DNA of 64,000 nucleotides from Lutjanus erythropterus (Eukaryota; Chordata; Actinopteri; Lutjaniformes; Lutjanidae), in the NCBI GenBank assembly GCA_020091685.1, contig CM034601.1, forward strand, positions 1,674,920 through 1,738,919. Reading direction: 5' to 3'. Within the stretch, counting starts at the first letter, position 1; every line of letters begins with the position of its first letter. Of this stretch, positions 1 through 13,300 are shown one piece after another. A model generated the notes under the pieces. That model ran no database searches. It was given only the letters and a program-made list of their open reading frames with translations, and was not told the origin of the DNA. A program made the translations under genes and the position numbers.

Positions 1-574
1 AAGGACGAGCAAGTGGACAAAACTTTTTTTATCAGTCAGCAGCAGCAGCGTTGTGTGTTGGACAGCAGAGCTCCACCGCTGACATGAAAAGTGACCAAAC
101 AGTCGTGTCTGTTCTCTCCGTACCCTCATGAATGCACCATCTGTAAGTTAGTTCTTTATATTAAATGTCATTGTGACTGAGGTGTTTTTGACAATGCTAT
201 TAAATACGCTACGTCTCATTGTGATGGACAACAAGAAAGTCTAAGACTGTCTATGAATGATGCTGGCCTTAAACCACTTTCACAGCAATCTGTCTCTGAC
301 AGTGTCAGAATAAAGTTATGTTAAGAGTTGAGGTGCACTCCCATCATCCTTTGGGGTAAGGTGCTCTTAAAATCAAGTTAGAACTGTCCTAAGTCAGTGC
401 AAGTCAGACTTGGATTGGACGAGCAGTGTGGAGGCATTTTATGTTTTTATTCTTTTGTTTTTTTTACATTTGAAAACTGGTCACCATTCACTTCCATTGT
501 TTGGGAGATTCTGCAGTCCTGTTTTCCTGTGAAACTCCAGCAGAGTTTTGTGGACTGAAAACTAAACCCGACCT

Positions 575-640
575 TCATTCGGCATTAGGGTGAGTAGATA
601 ATGACTGAATTTGCATTTCTGGGTGAACTATCCCTTCAAG
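575..640 (+). repeat. MITE terminal segment
   Basis: The segment around gggtgagtagataatga and gggtgaactatccctt recurs at 35548-35600 with few changes. This sequence is a familiar end of an abundant short fish DNA transposon. Confidence 0.65.
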
Positions 641-3600
641 GTCTGTGTAAAGCAACAATAAATGTGGGTTCTGAGTTTGTCACACTACAGAAATGCGTTA
701 TTAAGCACCCAGCCAAATTTTAATGATTAAAAAAATTGCTAAGGATACACAACTCAGGAGAATGGATATACACGGTCAGTTCGTGGGGCTTACGGACTGT
801 TAGGCTGCATCATCGAGCCATGTTTCAGATCCACCCAAAAAAAAAAAACCTGAACACAGAAATTGTGAGGAACAGTTTCAGAACATTTTGTTCATTATGT
901 TCTAACATGTATAATGTGTTTAGAAAAAAAATGAATTTCCTTTACACATACTTAAAGTTTTTCAGAAGTCTTCTAGTGTATGGTAGATGTTCTTTGTGAA
1001 GACAGAGTGAGCGCCATTTCTGCAGGAGGACAACAAGATTACCAGGAAGATAATGAAGGAACAGTTGCCAAATGTTAGGCTATAAAACAGGCTGTTGTTA
1101 CCCTTGAATGCAGCACTGAGGTGTTCCATAAGAAAAACCTTCAAAGTTTCTCTGTATCACTGTGTGACTGAGGGAGGCTTCTCCCAGATCCACTGGAACA
1201 GAATCCATCGCCCCGCTGGGAGCGTTTAAATAAAACAGTTTTTTGCAGTTTAGACATTATTCCATTTATGCAGCACATTTAGTCCAATTACTTTTTTCAT
1301 ACGGCGTGCAAATGAGTCACAAGAAAGTGACACTTGAAATTCTGCTTATTTATCATAAAGACAAACGACATGAGAGAAAGAAACTTTTGCAAGTGTGTGT
1401 AAAAACTGTAAGAGGGTCTGGTGAAAATGCAAATCAGGAAGTGGACTGATTTATTGTATATGATAAATGAACAGAAATGTCAGGAAAATATCAGAGTGAG
1501 CGCGGCTTTTCTTACAGCATCCATTCTTGCCTTTAAGCACAACAGATTTCCACGTTTCACGCCTGACCTGCCGGTAGAAAAGCTGCTAGATATCAATGCA
1601 AGTGACTGATGGAGCGCCAGCTGGAAACGACACAAACATGGAGATGCCGTCGGTCGATGATAATGAATACAATTCTTTCCCCTCCAAAAGCTGCTAACAC
1701 TGCTGTACAGAGAAATCAAGTGAAGAAATGCAGTTTAACATGCCGGGCAAGTGATCTGCTGCTGATTATACACAAATAGGTCATGGTATTACAGATGGGG
1801 CCTTGCAGGGCATGAATGTATCCGAGGCTTGAAAATTAGCCAGCGAGTCAGCAGTGAATTACACCCCTGCGGCACTCCGGTCTCATGTTTGTCCTCTCTA
1901 AACACAACGTCAAAGCGTGGCAACCTGAGAGGCTTTCTGTTATATCCAACTCTAGTGTGATAACAGCCTCACAGCTTCTTGTGAAACACCACAAACTGAG
2001 TAACACTTTGCTATTTTTAAGTTCATTGAGGATTCTGGGCTGAATGCGGCCACGCTCTACTGAGAGGAAATAATATTTGTAAATCAAAATGATGCACAAC
2101 ATCAGCCGGTCCATTTTCTTTCCGCCATCTGTTCCTTTTAAGCGCAGGCCACTGTGGTGTGGCCTGTCAATCAAACAGTGTGATCAGCACCATGACTTCT
2201 TTTTTCCTTCTGTTGTTTGAGTTTCTGTGGGTTGATGATCTTTCCTCAGTCTGTTCAGTCATGGTCAGTGCAGCTCATGGGATTAATGCTGGCTTTCAAA
2301 CAGCTGTCGAACGCCAGAACTCCTGTTTCTACAAGTGGGAGGGCTCCTGTGACAGCTTTATATTAAATCTTTTACCCTGTTTTGTTCCCATTTGGGATAC
2401 CCAAATCCCTGTGTATATTCACTGCTAACCCTATCATCGGTTAGGGGGAGGGCTGGGTGGGAGTTTCACGTGATCTACCAATTTAAATCCCCACTGTGCG
2501 GGGGCCCCGAAAACCATATGTGTGATTTGAAATGTTCAAATTAAGTTGTGGGTTTATTCTATCCAGACGTATTTGGTAGCACGGCTATGATCAAACTCTG
2601 CAAACACAGTGTCGACTTTTCAGTATTTTCTAGCAGCTTCTCACGTCTCACTTTAATGACAACTGTGGCCGGCAAATTTTCCCAGCTGTGGCTAACTGAC
2701 ACTTATTCTGTGAGGTGGCAAAACAACAAAAAAGCAACTCACGTCAGGTGAATATACTCCCTGTATACCAGCGTGTTGAAGCTACTACAAGGACTTTTTA
2801 ACTGGATATGAATCAGTCTTAATGCACCTATGTACTATATTATCAGTATTACTGATGACTCCCAAACTTTTTCCTCTTCTTTCAAAGAGGAAATACTCTT
2901 CAGTTCTGATATAACTGATGCTATCTCAGTATCCACGCTAACCTTGTCAGGAGCTGACAGTGTTTGTTCAAGACGAGTTGTTTCCATGGACACTTCTCAC
3001 TGTCAGTGCACCTAAAAGCATGCCCGTCGCTGCCAGTAGTCCCTCCCAGGACGCTGATTGGCTAACACCACCTGTGGTGCAGACACAAACACATAGCTTG
3101 GAGCCTGGTAAGATGGGTTCTCAAATGATCTCCAACCAAACCTATTCCCCCCTTGTGCATTATGAAAGTTTGGTGGTGTAACGTCAGTTCTTTCACTGTC
3201 TGCTTTGAGGAAATGCAGAGGACAGAGAGGAGAAAGAGGGGGGAGCGCTTGTTTTGTGTGACCGAGACAGCAGGTGTCCAGTGAGAGCGGTGCAGGCAGA
3301 GGCAGGAGGAGAGAGGAAAAAGTTCACTGATGGCAAAAATGAAACATATGCGTGTCCTAATGAGATGCATCAAGGCGCCAGTGCTGTAGCAATTTTTTTT
3401 CTGATTCCTGTTCAGCTTTTTACTGATAGAGTCCGTCTGAATCTGAATCTTACACTTTAAAGCCCAATACGTCAGATGCATGAGTGAACCATCACACCCC
3501 TGACCGCTAAGTGAGCGAACTACCAGATTTAGCTGCAGCACAGCTAGCAGCAGAGTCGTGACCTCGGTGTTACAAGAGAAGAGGTACGTGTTGCAACAAT

Positions 3601-3972
3601 CCCCTGGATGCTCTTGTACTGAGCCTAGCAGCCAGGCACAGCTCTCACGTGTCATCTGAGGCACTGACAGATAAATGAAAACATGGTCGATTAAGACTCT
3701 TCTCACCAACATGCCAACAGTTTATAGACTATTAGAGGCCAGCCCTGTTACAGACAGCTGACAGATAGAGTCTCCTGTTAGGACTAATCTGTTACACACA
3801 TCATATCATCATTTTAAACTGATCACATTAAAAGCTGTGAATCTGGACCTCCAGGATTTGGGCCTGTGAAATAGTTTCTCCTATCAACCTGTGAAGCTAA
3901 CTAACTCCATAGTCAGACACTAGAAGGCTGTTGTGACTGACTAATAAATACGAAGCCCCTTTTGACTCACTA

Positions 3973-4695
3973 ATGGCCCTTTTCCACACAGAGCTGGCCT
4001 GGCTCCACTCGGTTTGACTCGGCTCATCAGCCCAGCACAGCGGGGGTTTGCCTTTCCGTTACAACAGCGCAATCCAGTTGAAGGTGTGTCTTTTAACTGG
4101 AGACAAGCTTGATGAAGCTCAAGTCGAGCAGCTGTAAAACAGTGAAGAAACCGTTCATATATGTCTCTGGGATAAACACACTGATTCCTTAAATTCTTCA
4201 CAATAAAAGTCCCATGTTGTTTCGTCATTAAATCACTTTTATTATGAAGCAGCACAAACAGGAAATGCTTTCATTCGGGGGTTTCAACCGCAGTAATTTA
4301 ACACAACACGGCTGAAAGCAAATATGAAACAGTAAAATAATGCAGATACCTCCAACAACAAAAAAGATTGTGTTAGAAGCTACAAAAGTACTGAGAGCTG
4401 AACATAGAGAGACTTTAAGAAAAGTCTTTCTCTCTGCTCTCCTTCAAATACATGTGCTGAGTATCATGACACTCGCTTATTCAAGGGGGGAGAAAGAAGG
4501 GTCATCACAGGTTGGCAGCGGCCGGTGAAATGTCACCGCAGCCTGCTCGGAGGAGGGTCGGGCTGGCTTTGGTCCTGCTCCAGAATAAGTCCATCATGGG
4601 CGCAGCTTGGCGCACTGAAAGTGGTAACGGAAATGCAATTCGACGCGATACAGTTTGGTTCGGCGCAGCCAAAAGTGCTGGTGGAAAAGGCCCAT
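3973..4695. mobile_element. Non-autonomous DNA transposon (MITE) with inverted ends
   Basis: The left end ATGGCCCTTTTCCAC and the reverse complement of the right end, ATGGGCCTTTTCCAC, match with one difference. The left half is repeated at 10649-10890. Its right part (about 4370-4520) resembles 16764-16950. No transposase frame is present. Confidence 0.75.
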
Positions 4696-7600
4696 AATAG
4701 TGTTGTAATCAAAGAACCAAAAACTCAAGGTACGATAATTCTGCAATATATATTGTTACATCCCTAATGACTAATGTTAGTATGGTACTGATGTAATACC
4801 TTGATAAATGTTTTCCCATTTAAAGGCTGACTTTTCCCAGGGAGGACTACAAACCTTTTATTATTAATCAGAAAAATCACACTTAGATACTCAGATCATT
4901 CAGCGGCAACAACAGGAAGAACCCTCATCGGTGAAAGCAGCCAATTATGTTGGAACGCGCAAACAAGCTCAAAGTGCCTCTACCAAGAATCCAGCCCCTG
5001 GGTTTTTGAGGTGGCAGACAGAAACTTTACCCCTGTGATTCATTTGACACCTTTAAACTAACAGCTACTAACAGTGAGTAACACCCTCAGCATCTTTTCT
5101 TGCTCTGTGTATCCTCTGACACCACTTCTTTTACTCTGTGTCCCTGAAATATGCATCAGACTCTGAGCTCAGATTCAAAAAGTGAAAGTAAGAACAAAAC
5201 AGCTCATAAATGTCTAAATCTAAAAAAAAAACAAAATTGGCATCACACACAAAGAAACATTCAGATGTTTTACACCCTTAAAACCTACAAGTGATGTATT
5301 ATTCTTTTCTGTCAAAGAATATAATAGTTTTATTCCAATCTGAATATGGAAAGTCCCAAACAAAAAGCTCAGCTTCTAGACACCATGTGCGCTCTGTTCT
5401 CCACCTACAGCCAGCTGGGTTCCCAGAGGAAGTGAATATAAAAGCTTTGTCTCGCAGTTCACATTCACTTAGATCTGGTGTGGTGGCAACAAACAAGCCC
5501 ATAATCCCATTTTGATGACCACACCCAACATCACAAATACAAGTATGAAAATAAGACGTAGCAAGTACAGTCCTGCAGTGGGACGTTCAGAGGCTGACCT
5601 CTGCTTGTCCCGAACCAGTGGGTGTGTGTGGAGAACTTTCTGTGTCGTCAGTGGGGGAAAGTTCAATTTGATGTTATATTTTTCATCACAAGAGTGTAAT
5701 TTTCATGCTCTTTTAATGTAAAACATGCATTGGCACATGGATTACAGAGGATAAAAGAGTGATTGTAACAGGCAAAAGGTGCAGTCTAGCCGTTGTCAGT
5801 AGACTGAAGCAGTCAAACAGCTGAAAGCATTCAATGGCATTAAATGATCCGCCGCAGTCTACCTACAACAGCCTGACTCAACTAATGCCAGGAGCCAAAC
5901 ACGAGGCTGCTGTGCTTACAGAACTGACAAATAGCATGGTAGTTTTCAATTATGGTAAAAGTATGAACATCTCTTTAAAATTTAACCTGTTATTAAACTC
6001 ACAATCTGATAACATTGACAAAGTGTTGATGCTAACAGTTCTTATTTGATGAGATCAACCATCTGTGATGTTTAATAATACTTTTTAGGATTTAATGGGT
6101 TAGCCTGCACTCCTGCAGTTTATAATTATAACTGTGACACTGAAATTCTTCATAGTTATACAAACAGTGGGTCCTTGATTTCAGACAGACATCAGACAAA
6201 AGCAGCTTCTCATTTGTAGCCGGTGACCATCGATTTTGCAGAAATGACGACTCCTGCGAGCAGATTTTGTCAACTGTAGCTAACTAGATCAGTATTTCTT
6301 AAACATTTTACACCGCGTACCACTTCAGACAATATGAAGCTCTTTAAGTTGTGTCAAAACTAGAATTGTGGAAAATGGTGACATAGATCTGCACTTGATT
6401 GCTACATACATGCAAAGAGACGGATGCTAAAGCTAACAAACAGGAGTTGATGAGTCATGTAGTATATATGCATTCTATATTCTACAAGTATTGTGATTTC
6501 AATACATCGCGATCATGTGAAAAAGTTGAATACACTTCTTGAGACGATCATGAATAATATTTCCAAAAGCAATGCACATGTCAGTCAGTCTTTCTCACAT
6601 TGCCATACTGCATATAACAGTGTTAAAATATTTTGAAGTGCTACATTGAACTGTACCTGCTCATCAAGCAAGTGCCATAAGAAAATTAAAATGAATAGAA
6701 GTTTCAGTTTTGACCCTTTCAGGCTGCTGTAGCTGGTCAGTGTGGAGTGTTGAGTTGATAAAAGAGCAGAGGAATATTTGCCTAAAAGTCTGAGCACACA
6801 TTGTTTCATGTTATGTATGAAAAGTAAAATGGATGTTTGTTAATATAATACTACAGCAATCATGATGCTAATTTCCATTAGCACATAAATGGAAATTCCT
6901 ATTATATGTTAGCATTATGCTAAGCATTAGTTAATTACGTATAGAAAAAAATTACCGAGCAATCAAAGAAATTGATTCAGGATTTTTTTCTCCAACTTCT
7001 ATTTGTTAGTCTTGCTATTATGGATATAATGAGAAGAACGGTAAGACTTTTATTCTAACATAAGTCAGTTAAACTTAGCAAAACAGGTTAAATTTGCATT
7101 TTATTGTTTGTATTTTTTAGTCTCTTTTCATTTTTAATTAACAGAGGAGGTTTTTAGGATGACAAACCAGTGTGTTGGGTGAAAGTAACACTATCTTCGA
7201 TAACAAGTTAAAATGGGGTTCTGGAGTGTAAACTTCCCTGAATCCATCAGAGCAAGCTGCTAATGTTAGCCTACGCTCTGATATACTAGCATCCAGGACA
7301 GACTATGGCTCTGTGGGTCGTAGGCTAGTTGTAGACAGACATGCTAACATTTGCAGCTTACACTGGAGCATAAAAACACACTTTTGCATGTATTATTGGT
7401 TTTGGAGAGGGTTTACAACAACACAATCCAAACTCCAAACTCTTCTAACAGCTCCATACACTCCACATGCAGGAAACTGAAAGCTTGACAGGACTGCTGT
7501 GCCTGTAGTTACAGTTGCTATGCAATGATTGGACAATTGCTGTTCGGGGGAGGGCTTTAGCAGGTCAATTTACCTCAGCCTGCTTCAGCTCACCTACCTC

Positions 7601-10131
7601 TGCTTCAGTAAATATTTCACTAATGTGTCCCAGAATGCTTTTCAACGCCCACTGAGGAATTAGAAGTGGCCACATGGGCATAAATACAGCAAACTAGCTG
7701 CTTGTTATGTGAGCAGTGAGCTCTGACACATGTCCATGACTGTGGACATAATGTCTCTAACTTCAGAGTTACTGTATGATGTGGCTGCAGTGCATTCTGG
7801 TCCACTAAAGCTGCTGTCACTAGAAATACTGGTATCTGTTACTGTTTGAACATGAATGTCTAATTGTGTAATTGCAAAATCTGGAAAGAAGCTCCTGCGC
7901 TTTGATTCATAGTTAGTGACACCATGAGCACCGACACTGTGTTTTAAATAGCTCTGTAGCTGTGTGCCGAAAATATCTCAAAGGCAGTAATCTGATGCTG
8001 TCAACATCTGACCCGTTATCTATTAAATAAAAAAAAAGGCCTCAAGACTAAATAAATACACACCCAATACCATGCTTTTCATCAGTGAGTGTTTCAGAGT
8101 GAATTTTCCTTCAAACAACCTTGTTAAGTGCTCTCATTGAAATTCACAAACATGAATTGTGTTTTTCATCAAGCAGACTGGACTGCTGTGCTTTTCTGCA
8201 CCTATAAACACACCCAACAGTGATGTCAAGGGTTTCAAGTGAAGCTGCACAACTAACTGCAAAATTATCCAAATTTCAGTGTCACAAAATGTTCTTCTGT
8301 GATTATTTATCCATTTTTCCATCTTGAAAATAGTTGTTGACATCACATGACTGCAGTATTACAGTATCACGGTGATTGTCACACCGTTAAACTTTACTGA
8401 CTTTATTAACATTTAACCAAAACCACAAACTTCCCCAAATCACCAAAGTGCCTAAACCCAACCACACCTGGGACTCACAGTCACTCTGGACAAAAAAAGT
8501 CACTGAAAATAACCCTGGCAGCAGTTGCACTTCCTCCAAAATGGATTTGGCAAAACAAATTAGCATCATATAGTGTTAGATGTAATTTTCTTAGAGACAG
8601 AACAGGGTCACTTACTTGTGAAGGGGATTATCTTTTATCTTTAAAGTTTAAAAGTCAGTGCCAATGATTAGCAGCTAAGCTAGCAGCAGAGGGAAGCAGA
8701 GAGAAACAGATGCCAATAATAGCTGTGAGAAACTGTCTGCAGTAGACGTCAAGAAACAGTCAAGGTTCCATAGTCCACCTGGGGACCACAGCCACAACAC
8801 TCTCTGCCAGCTTTCTCTGGTCACACAGATCCCCGTCCACCAAACAGCAGGATGTATTAAACAATACAGCTGTCTGCCTTGATCCGCTGCACAGTTTGTC
8901 TCTGCTACAATTACTCGCCTCAAGAAAACCCTCCTCATTCATCTTTTTTTCCTTTCCCTTGTTGCAGCAAATGAGACTCAGATGTTTTTGCAGAGGAAGG
9001 ACGGACCCCCACCCATCCTGCTTTGCTGGGGAGGTGGGACAGCATCTGTGTAATGTGCACACATTGACAGGAAGTTTAACATTCCACCCAACTTCCATCA
9101 CTGGCCGGCAGCTGAGGCTGGAGCACAAATCTGGCAATGCGTTTTCATTAGGGTAAACCAAGCGCTGGGCCTGCTCCATAAAAGCTCACGCTCAGAGTTA
9201 TAAATAAGGCGCAGTTGACATTACCTCTGGAAATTAATGCAACAGGATTTATTTTATCACCTGCCCTTGGCTCTTACGCTGCAAGGAATTTCTAAAGCTT
9301 GCCCATGAGGCTTAAAATTTAGGGCCGAGGCTTAAAAAGACATCCTCTGGTGCTGCCCTATAGCTGCCCCGTCAAAAGCATGACTTGCCTAAACAAAGAC
9401 AAGGCCCCTTTCACCCCGCAAATTCCTTGACAACTGCTGCAAGCTTCCTGCTGGCATTTGATATGCTCCATTTCGTTCCCATGACCAAACTCCAGTCATG
9501 CTGAGGCTTTCGCTGAGCACTTGAAGGCTCGTCTCACTGACACTCTGAAGCTTTTCTGTACTCTGATGTGAAACTTCCCTCATTCTCTGCACCAGCGAGA
9601 GTGTCACAGCGAGTCAAACGTGATTTCGACTCTCGCTTCGCTTTCTATGTCTCACAGCATTGCAGTGAAGGCTGAATGTCTTGCTGCAATTACAAGGTGA
9701 GACACTGAGGAGCCACTGTGGGATATTACGTATAATTACTTTTAACCTTAAGTGGTTAGAATGCAACCTTTTCTTTCTGCGATTTCTTCTTTTGGTTTGT
9801 TTTCACTGAAGTCTGCATAAAGTCTTTTGAAAGCTCTGCGGCCGTTTAAGTAAATAAGGCCTACAACAATAGTCAGCTGTTTAAGGTCATATAGAAAACT
9901 GTCCTCTCATCAGAGGAATGTCAGCAGGCAGCAATGCTTCACTTTCACTTAGCGAGGCCGTATTTACCCATCCAGTCCTGGAATCTGAACCAGTGACCTT
10001 GTCATCACAACCACCAGCTCCTCTTGACTTATGTTTCGACAGTGATCGTCCACTGGCATCCTATATGAAACCAGAAACTGCCCCTCAACCCCCGTCCTCC
10101 CTGCCTCTTCAATGCTGTGGGGTAAACTTAC

Positions 10132-10303
10132 CAAGCTGACTCTGTTTTTCCCAGCATGTGGTTGCCAGGTTGGACAGTTCCCGATATTTCTCCGCCAGCT
10201 GGAGTTTGCCGTTACAAAGGCGAGGTCGTCGGGCGAGGCTCTCCTCGGCCAAACTCCGATTGGAGGTGAGCAGCGTCTCCCTGTCCACTTGAAGCTCCTG
10301 AAA
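10132..10303 (-). CDS. vps37d: vps37d coding exon 2 (start of the Mod(r) domain)
   Basis: This exon is 172 nt, entered in phase 0 and left in phase 1 at donor G|GTAAGT. Two in-frame acceptors lie 6 nt apart. The upstream one (gtccag|TTTCAG) is preferred because it gives K-FQELQ, matching the human K-FQGLQ junction; the downstream one (tttcag|GAG) would drop FQ. The exon encodes a charged helix with SNRSLAEE, RRPRL and AEKYREL. Confidence 0.82.
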
Positions 10304-13300
10304 CTGGACAAAGTCAACACATGTCACATATGTCATGCGGTACAGCTGTGTAGTAGTGTGTATTCTGATGCCCTAAATTACGCACAGGACTAGAGATGCA
10401 CCGATCGACCGGCCAGTGACCGGAATCAGATGATTTTCAGCTTGACCACCGATGACCAGTGAGTGGTCGGTCTGTGTCACATATCTGATTGTCTGCCAGT
10501 CAAATTTACATGCATGACCAGACAATGGTTCACGTCATGCGTACAGAGACAGTAACATCGCGGTCACACACGCTTGCCAGCACGTCGCCAGTAAGAGGAG
10601 CAACAGGCTCCAAGAACAGGATAAAGAGAACAGAGACGAGTCTACTGGCCCTTTTCCACACACAGAGCCGGCCTGGCTTGACTCGGTTTGACTCGGCACG
10701 TCAGCTCAGCACGGCAGGGGTTTGCATCTCCGTTACAACAGTGCTACCCACTTGAAGGTGTGTCTTGAAGGTGTGTGTTTCTTAAACTGTTCACAATAAA
10801 AATCCCTTTTTGTTTTGTTATTTAAACGCTTTTATTGTGAAGCAGCACAAACAGGAAATGTTTTCATTCAGGGGTTTCATCCATTTCCTTGGTAAAGATT
10901 TCCCCCCTCGTGGCTCAGTTTAAAGGGACACTACAAGGAAGGGGGCACTTCACAGCGAGGGGAGAGCCAAGGGAGAGAACCTGGGACTGTGTGGCCAAAC
11001 AACGGAAACTTTCTAGCCCTTCAGGCTAACGTTATCTAGCATATTACTATTGACAGATATTAAAACTTTCAGTCAAAATGTTGCCTCCAGATCGGGCTGA
11101 AGAACAGACAACAACCAGAGTTTGACGCGTCACAACTACACGTTCTCATCCAGACCTGTTTAGCCTTCTGCTTTCACGTTCAATCCTGTAGTGTGTGATG
11201 CACCATTACTTTCAAATCTTGTAGTCAGTATTTTATTTTGAACATGTAATTGAATTAACTTCCATTAAAGACGAGTTACAAAAACGTTTGTGTCGACTGT
11301 CAATTAAACATTGATCGAAATTGTAATCTGCAGGTCAGGCTTTAAAACTTGTGACCTGGGAATTGAAAAGAAAATTGCAATTTGTGCATCTCTATACAGG
11401 ACATTAAAATTCTTCTAACACACGTGGATTAGCCAGACACTTTTATTTTGAAGAGTATATGTTAACTCTTGATAGTACAATTTTATGAAATAAATACACT
11501 TAAATTTAGAATTTAAACAAAAGGTAATAATCTGTGTTTCAATAGGAAATATAATGCTTCTTTTACTGTACAAAATATAAATGTCCTGTACTGTTTATTT
11601 TCAGTATGTCTGCTGTATATTAGAGCTATAATGAGTTGACCAAGAAACAATTAATATCCAATTATTTTAATACTAGATAGGGCTGCATGATTAAATAATC
11701 TGCCAAATATTATTATGATTAATCATTTAATGATTTCTTCAAATCGCTTCTTTTGTCCAATCAACAGTCGAAAACTCAAAGATTCTTCATTTACTATCAT
11801 AAATGACCAAGCAGCAAATCCTCTGTGAAACTGGAACCAGCAAACGTTGGACATTTTTGCTGGAAAAATGGCTGAAACAAGCTGATCAACTCAGCTAATT
11901 GATTAATTGACTAACTGTCAGACCCTCAGGATGTCACGGGCCTATTTTGGTATTGTTGCGGCCTAAAATGCCCAATTTCACAGCAGCTTATCAAACGCTA
12001 TGCAACGCTTTTCTGCATTTTTTGCAATGAAATTGTAGGACCGAAAGAAAATTGCAAAATAAAGTTGCTTTTTTTTTGTTTTGCTGGAGAACAAACCCAC
12101 ACTCTGTTCCAACTAGAAGAACTAGAACTAGAAGAAGAAGTGAACCTGAGGGGTGTTTCACAAAGAAGCAAAATATTTTTGGAACTCAAACTCAAAAACA
12201 CAAAATTATAAAATAAAAATGTACAGAACAACAAATGTGTTCTTTTCAGTACCTGTGACAAAATAAAAAAAACGAATGCAAAAAAAAAAATAGTGGATAA
12301 TAAGAAAAAAAACAAGTTGGTTCATTGAGACGTACATGTATGATGTTAACTGTGATTGGTTGAATTTGCACGAATTGTTGCGATCATTGAAACTTCCTGG
12401 AGGGACTGAATTGTTGCAGCTGTAATAATGGATTAATCATTTAAGTCATTTTTCAAAAAAAAAACAACCTCCAATCATTTTCTGGTTCCAGTCAATGAAA
12501 CGTGAGGACTTCTTGCCTTCTGTATTGTACATCTTTGCTGCAGGATTTTGTTGATTAGAAGAGAGGTCTGTGGTCTGTGTGGTGAGGCTGATGTGTCGGT
12601 TGCAGCAGTATTGTGCACTCAGAAATCATGTAGCATTGTGTGCACAGTGACTCACTTCATAGACGCACAGAGAGCATTTGTACATGAGAGACTCTGTGAA
12701 TGCTTTGTTTCTCTACAACTGCAGTAAGTTGTGTTGGTGTCTTGCAATAAATTGCTCAGAGAAAGCCCAAGTGGTTCTTGTCTCCGATACAACACGAGGC
12801 AGAGCTGGACCCACTACAGCTGCATGCCTTCATACACCCTGAATGACCCCAGAGATGGGAGGGAATTGTGGCTGAACTGAGATAGTTTTCTGAGTATCTG
12901 AAACCCGCTGGGAGCTGGATGATACAATCACTTATCTTCTACTGCGGGCAAATGGAAGCTGCACAGGACACTGAATGCGTCCTGCTCTGGGGCGGCACGA
13001 CAGCACCGGCCGACTGTGTGCCACCTCCGGTCACAGGCCGGCTTCTCAAACGACTCCACCGCAGCCCAAAGAGACAATAGGCTGCAGGAAGAAATAGAAA
13101 CTGTGACAACTGCACAAGTCTCTGACACAATCTCCCAAACCCACCTGTCCCCGTGGATTAAAGCAGACTGTTACTGACACAAACAAAAAGTATCAACTGC
13201 TGCGTGTCACTCCATGACTTTAAAGACGGGATTTTTGAAAACAGAATTATTAATGTCTCACAAATAGCCATTTTTTCCACCAAATCAAAGTCTTTTGGAA

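Larger units (their letters stand above)
1..10131. other. Non-coding stretch left of vps37d exon 2 (probably its intron 2)
   Basis: No exon of vps37d or of another gene is recognisable. Content: a MITE end near 575-640; a repeat at 3394-3500 also present near 26880; a terminal-inverted-repeat MITE at 3973-4695; diverged dispersed-repeat pieces at about 6170-6290 and 7190-7580 that match sequence near 14200-16080; and apparently unique stretches such as 1000-2160 and 9180-9420. All long open frames here lack splice-site support and codon character. Confidence 0.6.

Noticed and set aside
1-141. Possible plus-strand exon ending at a CT|GTAAGT donor
   Set aside because: No frame with recognisable protein sequence and no partner exon; a consensus donor alone is weak evidence.
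3062-3712. 216-codon minus-strand open frame
   Set aside because: No domain-like pattern or splice support, and about 100 bp of it belongs to a repeat also found at 26879-26985.
9389-9607. Minus-strand frame tested as a vps37d downstream exon
   Set aside because: Helical-looking but with no match to the Mod(r) domain continuation and no suitable splice pair.
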